NCBI GenBank assembly: GCA_003249625.1 | Contig: QKII01000326.1 | Span: 1 to 8,948 of the forward strand | DNA from: Propionivibrio sp. | Lineage (GTDB): Bacteria > Pseudomonadota > Gammaproteobacteria > Burkholderiales > Rhodocyclaceae | Direction: 5' to 3' | Length of the DNA stretch: 8,948 nucleotides | Shown here: positions 1 to 6,314 of the stretch, in pieces | How the letters are laid out: each line of letters starts with the position of its first letter | Numbering within the stretch: position 1 is the stretch's first letter | Program-made: the position numbers and the translations under genes | Notes under the pieces: generated by a model | Seen by the model: the letters and a program-made list of their open reading frames with translations, nothing else | Database searches by the model: none | Told to the model about the DNA's origin: nothing

Positions 1-2
1 CC

Positions 3-1859
3 CGTGGTCTTGTCAGTGACGATTTTGATATCGAAACGGCCAACCTCGAGGAGGCGCTGACGCTTTTACCCAAGCTGGAAGAAAAGGGGTATCAGGTGTT
101 GGTCAGCCGCGGCAAGACGGCGCAATTGATCCGTAGGCACACGCGCATTCCCGTTGTCGATATCAAAATAAACGCTTACGACATCCTCGGCGTAATGGCG
201 GATCTGGTTGGTCAGAACCGTCGCATTGGAATCGTCGGCTATGCCGAAATAATGCGTGATTGCACGCGCGTTGCCGATACGCTGAAGATCCCCTCGCATT
301 CGATTCTTTTCGAACAGACGGACGTCGATCAGTACGAAAAATTGCAGAGCATGGTGAGCGAACGGCTGGCGCGAGAGCCGATCGACGTCATGATTGGCGA
401 TACCATTCCGCAAAGCCGCTTCGCGCCCCTGTGCAGCGAGTTTCGCCTGATTACTTCCGGTACGGAAAGCGTCAGGGATGCCCTGGAAAACGCCATAACG
501 CTTCTCAACGCGATGCGGCTGGAACGGGCTAACCGCGACCATTTGTCAACCGTGCTGGATATGTTCGAGAAAGCAGTGTTTTCACTTGACTACTCGGGCT
601 TGATCACGCACGCCAACCAGGCGGCCACGACACTCTTCAAGATGAGTCGCGCCGAAATGATCGGGTTGCCGATCGAGGCGATTGATCCGGCTTTGGTCAT
701 CGCGCACGATACCATTGCGGACCGGATCTGGGAGGTCGGGCAGGTGGTGGAGACGCGTCAAGGCAATATGGTCTGCTACCTTTACCCCATCGACCGTGAA
801 GGCGATTGCACGAGCATCGTTTTCGCGCTTGAGCAGGTTGAGCGGATTTATACGCTTGAGCAGAAAGTCCGTCACCAGGAACAGCGCAAGAGCCGGTTTA
901 CGGCGCGCCATACCCTCGACGAATACGTCACGCATGAGCCGGAGATGCAGGGGAGACTGGCGCTACTGCATAAATATGCGCAGACCGATGCAACAATCCT
1001 GATCACGGGTGAAAGCGGAACTGGCAAGGAACTGCTTGCACAGGGTATTCACAACGCGAACCATAGAGCAAACGGCCCTTTCGTCGCTGTCAACTGCGGC
1101 GCGCTGCCGCCCAGCCTTCTCGAAAGCGAATTGTTCGGCTATGTCGAGGGCGCGTTTACAGGTGCTCTACGCAAGGGAAAAAAAGGTTTGTTCGAATTGG
1201 CTCACCAAGGGACGTTGTTCCTTGACGAGATTGGTGAGCTCGACAAACTTTTGCAGACGCGGCTGTTGCGAGTCATTCAAGAGCGAGAACTCATGCGACT
1301 CGGTTCCGAGAGTTCAATCCCGGTGGATATTCGAATCGTTGCAGCATCAAATCGCAACCTTGAAGACATGGTGAACTCGGGAGCGTTTCGTGAGGACCTT
1401 TATTACCGGCTGAACGTGCTCCAGATCGATATGCTGCCGCTACGCCGGCGCCGCAACGACATTATCCCCAGTGCTTTGAAGCTGCTGCGCAGCTATGCGC
1501 GCGTTCATAACAAGATCGCCATCGATCTCGACGCCGATTTGCGTCGTCTGTTGCTCGATTACGATTGGCCAGGGAATTTCCGCCAGCTTGGCAACGTAAT
1601 GGAACGCTTGGCAATCATCGCGACGACACCGGTCGTTCGTTTGGATCATGCCGCACCGGTTCTGGCGGACCTTTTTTCGCCGCGAAGCGAAAAGACTGCC
1701 AATTGCCGTGGCTGCGAGTTGACGACCGGAAGCATGGACGACATCCGCCTGAAAGTTGCCACCAAGATTCTGGTCGAGGAAGGCCAGTCGAAGACCCATG
1801 CCGCGAAGCGGCTAGGCGTCGACCGAACGACCTTGAACCGTTGGCTGAAGCAGCAGTAA
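3..1859 (+). CDS. PrpR-type sigma-54-dependent transcriptional activator (5' truncated)
   Basis: This is an enhancer-binding protein that would activate RNA polymerase-sigma54. The frame is open from the left edge: the codons from nt 3 continue the same domain, so the GTG at 96 is not the start and the true start is outside the window. Counting visible residues from nt 3 (618 in all), the order is: a PrpR_N sensor domain (about 1-165, with the SRGKTA motif and the IPVVDIKI segment), a PAS-like region (about 180-290), an AAA+ sigma-54 domain, and a C-terminal Fis-type helix-turn-helix (about 586-618). The AAA+ domain has Walker A GESGTGKE at 336, the sigma54-contacting GAFTGA loop at 383, Walker B LFLDE at 405 and WPGNFRQL at 522. 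The family founder PrpR senses 2-methylcitrate; relatives sense other small organic acids, so the effector here is unknown. A CxxC (CRGC, nt 1704-1715) lies in the linker before the HTH. It converges on hupE and is the likely activator of the kdgT-lar operon. Confidence 0.93.
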   Translation, partial: RGLVSDDFDIETANLEEALTLLPKLEEKGYQVLVSRGKTAQLIRRHTRIPVVDIKINAYDILGVMADLVGQNRRIGIVGYAEIMRDCTRVADTLKIPSHSILFEQTDVDQYEKLQSMVSERLAREPIDVMIGDTIPQSRFAPLCSEFRLITSGTESVRDALENAITLLNAMRLERANRDHLSTVLDMFEKAVFSLDYSGLITHANQAATTLFKMSRAEMIGLPIEAIDPALVIAHDTIADRIWEVGQVVETRQGNMVCYLYPIDREGDCTSIVFALEQVERIYTLEQKVRHQEQRKSRFTARHTLDEYVTHEPEMQGRLALLHKYAQTDATILITGESGTGKELLAQGIHNANHRANGPFVAVNCGALPPSLLESELFGYVEGAFTGALRKGKKGLFELAHQGTLFLDEIGELDKLLQTRLLRVIQERELMRLGSESSIPVDIRIVAASNRNLEDMVNSGAFREDLYYRLNVLQIDMLPLRRRRNDIIPSALKLLRSYARVHNKIAIDLDADLRRLLLDYDWPGNFRQLGNVMERLAIIATTPVVRLDHAAPVLADLFSPRSEKTANCRGCELTTGSMDDIRLKVATKILVEEGQSKTHAAKRLGVDRTTLNRWLKQQ

Positions 1860-1883
1860 ATGTTCGCGGCCGTTGGCGCGTCC

Positions 1884-2447
1884 TTACATTACGGCAGATA
1901 GGACGAGGCTGCCGCCGATCACAGCGGCAAACTGGCCGAGACGCAGAGCGAGGGTCGGACGGCTCTGCAGCACGAAGTGGGCAAAACTCATGCCGAGACT
2001 GTGCAGCACAGCCGAGCCGAGGACAATTCCAGCCATGATCGTCGAACCTTGTTCCAGTTCGCCGCCATGCGCCATGCCGTGGAATAGAGCGAAACCGCCG
2101 ATGACGGCCAGTGCCGCAGAAAGACCGAGGCGCAACGGCAGCGTGAGCATTACGCCGAGTACGAGCACGGAGGCGGCGACGAGCGGTTCCAGTTGCGGCA
2201 CGATGAGACCGTGCTGGCCGAGTGCTGCGCCGGCGGCGAGCAGCGTGACGAAGGTGGCCGGCGCCAGCCAAACGTGGCGTGCATGCAGCACACTCCAGAC
2301 GCCGACGAGCAGCATCGCCAGCAAGTGGTCGAGGCCGAGGAATGGATGACTGAATCCGTCCATGAAGCCGTGATCGCCGTGGCCGGTGTGGGCGGATGCG
2401 GCGAGCGGGAGGGCCGCTAGCAGGAGAAGGGCGAAACGTTTTTTCAT
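1884..2447 (-). CDS. hupE: HupE/UreJ family nickel permease
   Basis: A 187-residue membrane protein of the HupE/UreJ family, which is implicated in nickel or cobalt uptake for hydrogenase and urease. The first 19 residues form a signal peptide (MKKR, a Leu/Ala core, then ASA), and the predicted mature protein begins with the His-rich HTGHGDHG. The family metal motif HPFLGLDHLLAM is at 34-45 and a second His motif, HGMAHG, at 123-128. Hydrophobic, Gly/Ala-rich membrane segments fill the rest. The start was chosen at ATG 2447 because AAGGAG lies six bases upstream; an in-frame ATG at 2468 lacks that support and would spoil the signal peptide. It follows larB on the same strand after 78 bp with no visible terminator or promoter, so it is probably the last gene of the lar operon. 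Its likely role is nickel supply for the LarA cofactor; no hydrogenase or urease gene is in view. The metal specificity is inferred. Confidence 0.88.
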   Translation of the reverse strand: MKKRFALLLLAALPLAASAHTGHGDHGFMDGFSHPFLGLDHLLAMLLVGVWSVLHARHVWLAPATFVTLLAAGAALGQHGLIVPQLEPLVAASVLVLGVMLTLPLRLGLSAALAVIGGFALFHGMAHGGELEQGSTIMAGIVLGSAVLHSLGMSFAHFVLQSRPTLALRLGQFAAVIGGSLVLSAVM

Positions 2448-2453
2448 GATTTG

Positions 2454-2459
2454 CTCCTT
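2454..2459 (-). promoter_or_regulatory. Ribosome binding site of hupE
   Basis: AAGGAG on the minus strand, six bases before the ATG at 2447. It decides the start of hupE in favour of the shorter form. Confidence 0.8.
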
Positions 2460-2525
2460 GGAGTTCATTAATCGGTTTGCGTAGTAATCGAATTGGCGGT
2501 GAGCGGGACTCGGCTTTTGTTGGAG

Positions 2526-3185
2526 CTATCCTGGTTGGATTGATGGCCGGCAACCGATCATTCGCAAGGCGGCGCACGCGGCACCGAACCCGTTGTCGAT
2601 ATTGACGCTGACCAAACCTTGAGCACACGAGGCGAGCGCACTGGTCAAAGCAGCCTGTCCGCGTTCGGCAACCCCGTATCCGATCGACGTCGGGACGGCG
2701 ATGACCGGGGCGTCGACCAGTCCCGAGAGGACGCTGAACAATGCTCCCTCCATTCCCGCGACGGCGATCACGACGGAAAAGGAGCGAATCTCCGGCAATC
2801 GCTTCATCAATCGCCAAAGTCCGGCGACGCCTACATCACTGACAATAGGTGCCGCGTAGCCATGGAAAGCCAGCGTGCGCTGCGCTTCGCGTGCGACCGG
2901 CAAATCCGATGTGCCTGCGCACACGATGCCCGGCCCGCCTACGTTTGGTTTGTCTTCCAGGCAGTGAAAGGCTGTTCGCGATGACGCGTCATGATCGAGC
3001 TTCGTGCGCAGTGGTTCTGGCAGTGCACTATGTTTCTCCGCGCCGAGCCGGGTCAGGAGAAGCGCTCTTTCCCCGGCTGACGTCAGGATCGCGGCGATTT
3101 GCTCTGGGGTCTTGTTTTCGCAGAAAACCGCTTCGGCTATTCCGGTTCTTGCCTCGCGCTCCCAGTCCATTTGAAACTCGTTCAT
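2526..3185 (-). CDS. larB: LarB, nickel-pincer cofactor biosynthesis carboxylase/hydrolase
   Basis: LarB carboxylates the pyridinium ring of nicotinic acid adenine dinucleotide and hydrolyses its phosphoanhydride, giving the dicarboxylated mononucleotide that is the first intermediate of the NPN cofactor. The 219-residue protein has a variable N-terminal part (1-85) and a PurE-like (AIR carboxylase) core from about 86. Core motifs are AGTSDLPVA (90-98), DVGVAGL (117-123), AGMEGAL (143-149), VPTSIGYG (164-171), SCA (186-188) and NIDNGFGA (195-202). Glu146 and Cys187 correspond to the catalytic Glu and NAD-adduct Cys of Lactobacillus plantarum LarB. The ATG at 3185 was chosen because its ATGA overlaps the larE stop, the classic coupling arrangement; no Shine-Dalgarno is seen, and the in-frame extension upstream is only larE read in another frame. 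The protein is slightly shorter at the N-terminus than the Lactobacillus enzyme. Confidence 0.95.
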   Translation of the reverse strand: MNEFQMDWEREARTGIAEAVFCENKTPEQIAAILTSAGERALLLTRLGAEKHSALPEPLRTKLDHDASSRTAFHCLEDKPNVGGPGIVCAGTSDLPVAREAQRTLAFHGYAAPIVSDVGVAGLWRLMKRLPEIRSFSVVIAVAGMEGALFSVLSGLVDAPVIAVPTSIGYGVAERGQAALTSALASCAQGLVSVNIDNGFGAACAALRMIGCRPSIQPG

Positions 3186-3982
3186 GCCGCGACTCGGAGA
3201 AAGGCCGCGCCGCGTCGGTAGGGGCGTATGCCCGCGAAAGGCCTGCGTTTTTCGATGCACAAGCTTTGAAGCAGTTCTTCAACACGTGTCTGATCATTAC
3301 CCTTCGGCAATTTTTCACACTCGACGAACACCCCTTCTGCGGTAATTCGGCAACGGATCGCTCCAGCATCGGGCAAGAGGCCGCTCAGCGCCGTTTCAGC
3401 TGTTTCGATGAAGTTCAAGGCGCCTGCGTCCACTTGGATGCCGGTTTCAATACGGCTGGCGAGACAGGGTTGTGCCGGCAAGCTTGCGAGATCGTGGAGA
3501 GCGAATCTCCTGGCTATTTCATAAATATCGGACTTGTCTATTTTTGCTTCCACATAGGGGTGCCGTACGTCGTGATGGGCTGCCGCTTCCAGTCCGGGGC
3601 GGTAATCGCTAAGGTCGTCGATGTTGGTGCCGGAGGCTATGCGTGAACCAGTGAGTTCCTGAATCCGCTGGAAAAGGCGGGATTTGCAGTAGAAACAGCG
3701 ATCTACAGGATTGTTTCGATAGTTCGTGTCGTCCAGTTCATGGGCTTCGACGAGTAAAAGATTCCAACCGTGGCGCTCGGCGTGCACCTGTACTCGTTCA
3801 GTGGCATGCCGGGGAACGGCCGGCGATACGGCGTGGACGGCTGTCATGGCCGTTCGCGAGTGGGTATGCGCAATATGGGCAAGAACCATGCTGTCGAGCC
3901 CGCCGCTGACGGCGATCGCCACCTCGCTTTGCGTGTCAAGTACGGCGATGAGTCGAGCCAGTTTTTCTTCGATTGCATGCAT
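3182..3982 (-). CDS. larE: LarE, sulfur insertase for nickel-pincer cofactor
   Basis: LarE is an ATP pyrophosphatase-type enzyme that adenylates the carboxylates of the LarB product and converts them to thiocarboxylates. The 266-residue protein has the PP-loop SGGLDS at 26-31, then RCFYCK (95-100), GTNIDDLSDYRPG (118-130) and the QPCLASR block (171-177). Cys173 aligns with the sacrificial cysteine (Cys176) of L. plantarum LarE. The additional Cys96 and Cys99 make a three-cysteine set like that of LarE proteins that use a [4Fe-4S] cluster. The start was chosen at ATG 3982 because AAGGAG sits five bases upstream and the protein then begins as in the family. The frame remains open back to 4219, but that part is out-of-frame larC. 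The gene lies 25 bp after larC, and its stop overlaps the larB start by 4 bp. Confidence 0.95.
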   Translation of the reverse strand: MHAIEEKLARLIAVLDTQSEVAIAVSGGLDSMVLAHIAHTHSRTAMTAVHAVSPAVPRHATERVQVHAERHGWNLLLVEAHELDDTNYRNNPVDRCFYCKSRLFQRIQELTGSRIASGTNIDDLSDYRPGLEAAAHHDVRHPYVEAKIDKSDIYEIARRFALHDLASLPAQPCLASRIETGIQVDAGALNFIETAETALSGLLPDAGAIRCRITAEGVFVECEKLPKGNDQTRVEELLQSLCIEKRRPFAGIRPYRRGAAFLRVAA

Positions 3983-3987
3983 ATGTT

Positions 3988-3993
3988 CTCCTT
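3988..3993 (-). promoter_or_regulatory. Ribosome binding site of larE
   Basis: AAGGAG on the minus strand with a five-base spacer to ATG 3982. It is the strongest Shine-Dalgarno in the lar block and fixes the larE start. Confidence 0.8.
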
Positions 3994-4007
3994 GAGCGCT
4001 AATGCTT

Positions 4008-4871
4008 TCAGTGTCGATGTTTGTGCGAGGCAGTGGCGTGGTCATGAGGGCCGGTGCTCCCATCCGGAGACACTTTTTTTCCCAGATCCCGTGAAGAAAA
4101 CACGAGCGCGCGAAGGATGTTTGGCATGCCCGCCAGATCGCGCGTGCCTGCACCGGTTCCGGCAGCGCATAGCGTTCCGTGCGCCGCGGCGACTTGGTTC
4201 GTCTTTGCCACGTGCGCAAGAATGGCCGCTCCGGTTGGGGTGACGCGCTCTCCTCCGATGCCGTCGTCCCGCCAGCGAAAGCCGCGCAGAATTTCTACGG
4301 TGGCAGGGGCAGGGACAGGGAGCAGTCCATGGCTGGTGCGTACCAGGCCGTTGCCGCGAGGCAGTTCCGATACGCTCCATGAACAATGTTCCAATGCGGC
4401 GGAAATACTGCCGGCCGCCACTACGTCCATCAGCGAATCCCAGTCCGCGATTTCGTGGAAATGTACCTTGTCGACCGGAACCCGGTGCGTCCGGCTTTCG
4501 GCTTCAGCAAGCCGTCGCAGGATCGCGAGTGCGTGTTCTGCCGTCCCGGGGTGTAACGTGCCGCTGGAGATGCTCGATGCAATCTCCGGATAGAAGACTG
4601 CGTGATCGTGGTTGTGTCCGGCGTGGTCGTCGCCGGCGCAATGCTCGGCATGGGGGGCGTTCAGGATGAATCGGCAGACTGCGATGCCGCCACTCAGGCC
4701 TTCCATGAGGGTAGGAGTGCCGCAGTGTGTCGGGAGAGTATTGGACAAATCGTCGAAAACGCGCTCGCGCAGTTCGGGGAGGGCATCGAGCATCGCGGCG
4801 ACAAACATGTCGCCGGCGAGTCCGCCGACGGCATCAAGATGGATGTGATCGTACTCAGTCACGATGGGCAC
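4008..4871 (-). CDS. larC: LarC, nickel insertase, LarC1 part only
   Basis: LarC is the CTP-dependent cyclometallase that inserts nickel into the bis-thiocarboxylate made by LarE. The 287-residue protein matches the LarC1 part: HLDAVGGLAGDM (11-22), a His/Cys-rich loop (74-90, with HNHDH), VHFHEIADWDSLMDVV (136-151), HGLLPVPAPAT (181-191), ERVTPTGAA (208-216) and GAGTRDLAGMPN (240-251). It ends with a His-rich tail (GPHDHATASHKHRH). Family proteins are usually about 400 residues because a LarC2 domain follows; in L. plantarum LarC1 and LarC2 are joined by a programmed frameshift. No LarC2 is seen here, and larE begins 25 bp after the stop. The ATG start overlaps the larA end by 17 bp without a clear Shine-Dalgarno, so translational coupling to larA is likely. 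GTG 4862 is a weaker alternative start. A seven-A run encodes Gly264-Lys-Lys. Confidence 0.92.
   Translation of the reverse strand: MPIVTEYDHIHLDAVGGLAGDMFVAAMLDALPELRERVFDDLSNTLPTHCGTPTLMEGLSGGIAVCRFILNAPHAEHCAGDDHAGHNHDHAVFYPEIASSISSGTLHPGTAEHALAILRRLAEAESRTHRVPVDKVHFHEIADWDSLMDVVAAGSISAALEHCSWSVSELPRGNGLVRTSHGLLPVPAPATVEILRGFRWRDDGIGGERVTPTGAAILAHVAKTNQVAAAHGTLCAAGTGAGTRDLAGMPNILRALVFSSRDLGKKVSPDGSTGPHDHATASHKHRH
4074..4080 (-). other. A7 run, possible slippage site at the end of larC
   Basis: Seven consecutive A residues on the larC coding strand, read as GGA AAA AAA GTG, which contains the heptamer A_AAA_AAA in the reading frame. A shift of one base forward (or loss of one A) enters the larE frame, which is open from here to 3182. 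A shift backward ends after about 13 codons at 4042. Whether slippage occurs is unknown. Confidence 0.4.
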
Positions 4872-6147
4872 ATACCGGAATCACATAGGGTCCCTCGGGA
4901 ATGATCGCTACCTCGGCATCGTTATGCCGTTGTACGCTTTCGGCAATGGCCTGCTCGACGGAGCCAACCATCTCCACGCCTGTAATGCGCCGCTCTTCCT
5001 CACTCAGACCTGTCGTGTACAACTGCACGTTGCTTATGCGCATCGGCTTGAGCTGCATCTCCGTCTGCCATTCGTCGATTTCGGCGAAGGTCTTCGCCTT
5101 CAAGGTGGCCAGGAAGCGGTCGGGCCCCAGTTCGACCATCTTGCTTTGCGCTTCACGGAATTCGGGTGATCCGAAACCTTCCGAGCATTCCGAGGCGATG
5201 ATCAAGGTACCTCCGGGTTCGAGAATATCCATCGGAGTAACCATTCCCTTGACGGTCTGGTAGTACGTCTTGTCGAGCGGGTAACCTGCCGAAGAAGTTA
5301 CGACGGTCTTGAAGCGGCGCGGTACCTTGATGATTGTCGCGTCGGATATGAACTCGACCGCAGCGAGGTGGCTCGCGATTATTTCGCCGAAGTTTACGTA
5401 GACAAGGTCGCGGTCCTCGTCGAGTACGGTATTGACGGCATAGACCTCGCCAACCTTTTGAACGATTTCCAGCTGTTCTTCATGCAGCGGGTTTTCTGCC
5501 AGGTTGCACTGAACGGCCAGAGGATCCTCCATGAAACGCGCCGAATGGAACGTGCGGATGGTTTCGTGATGAGCTACTCCCGGTGCAATCACCTTGCGCC
5601 CGCCGGACCAGCCCGCCATGAAGTGGGGCTCGATCAAGCCGGATACGATGCGCAGATCGGCTTCGACAAAGCGCCGATCTATCTTCACCGGTGTGCCCCG
5701 GTTCGTCGCGCCGAGATCGATATGGTCCTCGTCGTTGCGCGCGAAGTGGTTTTCAACGCGCACGGTATCAAGGACCCAAGGGTCACCAACCAGCTCGATC
5801 AGCTCGTCGCCCTCGTTGGGGCGGTGCAGTCCGGTGGCGACCACGATGGAAATGTCCGACGCTGCGATTCCCGCCGCCATCAGCGTTTCGATCATCGGTC
5901 GCAGGAACAGCTTGTTGGGGACGGGGCGCGTGATGTCGCAGATCAGTATGCAGGCGCTTTTTCGGCCCTCGGCCAATTGGGCCAGCGGCCGGGCGGCCAC
6001 GGGGGTTTCCAGTGCCTGCCGGACGGCGCCTTGCTGGTTGGCGAGTTTCGGCAGAACGACTTTTCGGATCACCGTCGGCTGGACGTTGTGCGGCAACTGC
6101 ACGTGTAAATGATTACGTCCGTAGGCGATATCGACCATATGGCTCAT
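4855..6147 (-). CDS. larA: LarA family nickel-dependent 2-hydroxyacid racemase/epimerase
   Basis: LarA-family enzymes interconvert the stereoisomers at C2 of 2-hydroxy acids by hydride transfer to the nickel-pincer nucleotide cofactor. Characterised members act on lactate, malate, phenyllactate, short-chain 2-hydroxy acids or D-gluconate. The 430-residue length is normal. The residues known from L. plantarum LarA are all present: Asp71 and Arg74 in DITRP, catalytic His108 in TGLHRP, His175 in EPHFMAGW, Lys185 (the cofactor-linking lysine) in SGGRK, His201 (nickel ligand region), and Tyr296, Gln297 and Lys300 in YYQTVKG. It should therefore be an active enzyme. The start at ATG 6147 has GGAG ten bases upstream; a second in-frame ATG three codons later is less well placed. 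It is the first of the four lar genes, 167 bp after the permease. The substrate is not evident, and the permease neighbour points to a sugar acid or other hydroxy acid rather than certainly to lactate. Confidence 0.93.
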   Translation of the reverse strand: MSHMVDIAYGRNHLHVQLPHNVQPTVIRKVVLPKLANQQGAVRQALETPVAARPLAQLAEGRKSACILICDITRPVPNKLFLRPMIETLMAAGIAASDISIVVATGLHRPNEGDELIELVGDPWVLDTVRVENHFARNDEDHIDLGATNRGTPVKIDRRFVEADLRIVSGLIEPHFMAGWSGGRKVIAPGVAHHETIRTFHSARFMEDPLAVQCNLAENPLHEEQLEIVQKVGEVYAVNTVLDEDRDLVYVNFGEIIASHLAAVEFISDATIIKVPRRFKTVVTSSAGYPLDKTYYQTVKGMVTPMDILEPGGTLIIASECSEGFGSPEFREAQSKMVELGPDRFLATLKAKTFAEIDEWQTEMQLKPMRISNVQLYTTGLSEEERRITGVEMVGSVEQAIAESVQRHNDAEVAIIPEGPYVIPVCAHRD

Positions 6148-6157
6148 TAAGCGATGT

Positions 6158-6161
6158 CTCC
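6158..6161 (-). promoter_or_regulatory. Ribosome binding site of larA
   Basis: GGAG on the minus strand, ten bases before ATG 6147. The spacing favours the first of two nearby in-frame ATG codons. Confidence 0.55.
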
Positions 6162-6273
6162 AGTTTTATTCTTGTCCCACAGCGGGGAGGCCCGTTATTT
6201 CTCCGGCGATGCGAAGTGCAGCAGGGCCGGGATGATTTGTCTTTGTTCTCGTTTTTTGCAGAGCAATGTGATT

Positions 6274-6297
6274 CTGGCGGCGGCAAGCCGCCGCCAG
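6274..6297 (-). repeat. Perfect 11-bp inverted repeat between kdgT and larA
   Basis: The arms CTGGCGGCGGC and GCCGCCGCCAG are separated by AA, giving a very stable GC hairpin. On the operon strand it begins 17 bases after the permease stop codon. The sequence that follows (AATCACATTGC) is not U-rich, so it is not a textbook intrinsic terminator. It may act as an attenuator, a Rho-related pause, or a 3'-end stabiliser of the permease message that sets unequal expression of kdgT and larA. The rest of 6148-6273 shows no convincing second promoter. Confidence 0.7.
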
Positions 6298-6314
6298 TAG
6301 GGGACACTCAAGCG

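Noticed and set aside
1615..2817. Long minus-strand open frame of 400 codons overlapping regulator, hupE and larB
   Set aside because: The Arg/Pro-rich translation has no recognisable domain, and it is a GC-codon shadow of three well-supported genes.
3186..3260. N-terminal extension of larB
   Set aside because: It is out-of-frame larE C-terminal coding sequence, and the ATGA overlap at 3182-3185 gives a natural start.
3983..4219. N-terminal extension of larE through larC
   Set aside because: It is rich in Arg and unlike LarE, overlaps conserved larC coding sequence, and larE has AAGGAG before ATG 3982. It is kept only as the open frame discussed for possible slippage.
6284..6297. Possible sigma-54 promoter inside the kdgT-larA hairpin (TGGCGGCGGCTTGC)
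   Set aside because: GG and GC are nine bases apart instead of ten, and the resemblance comes from the GC repeat of the hairpin.
6274..6297. Intrinsic terminator after kdgT
   Set aside because: The stem is strong, but neither strand has a run of U directly after it.
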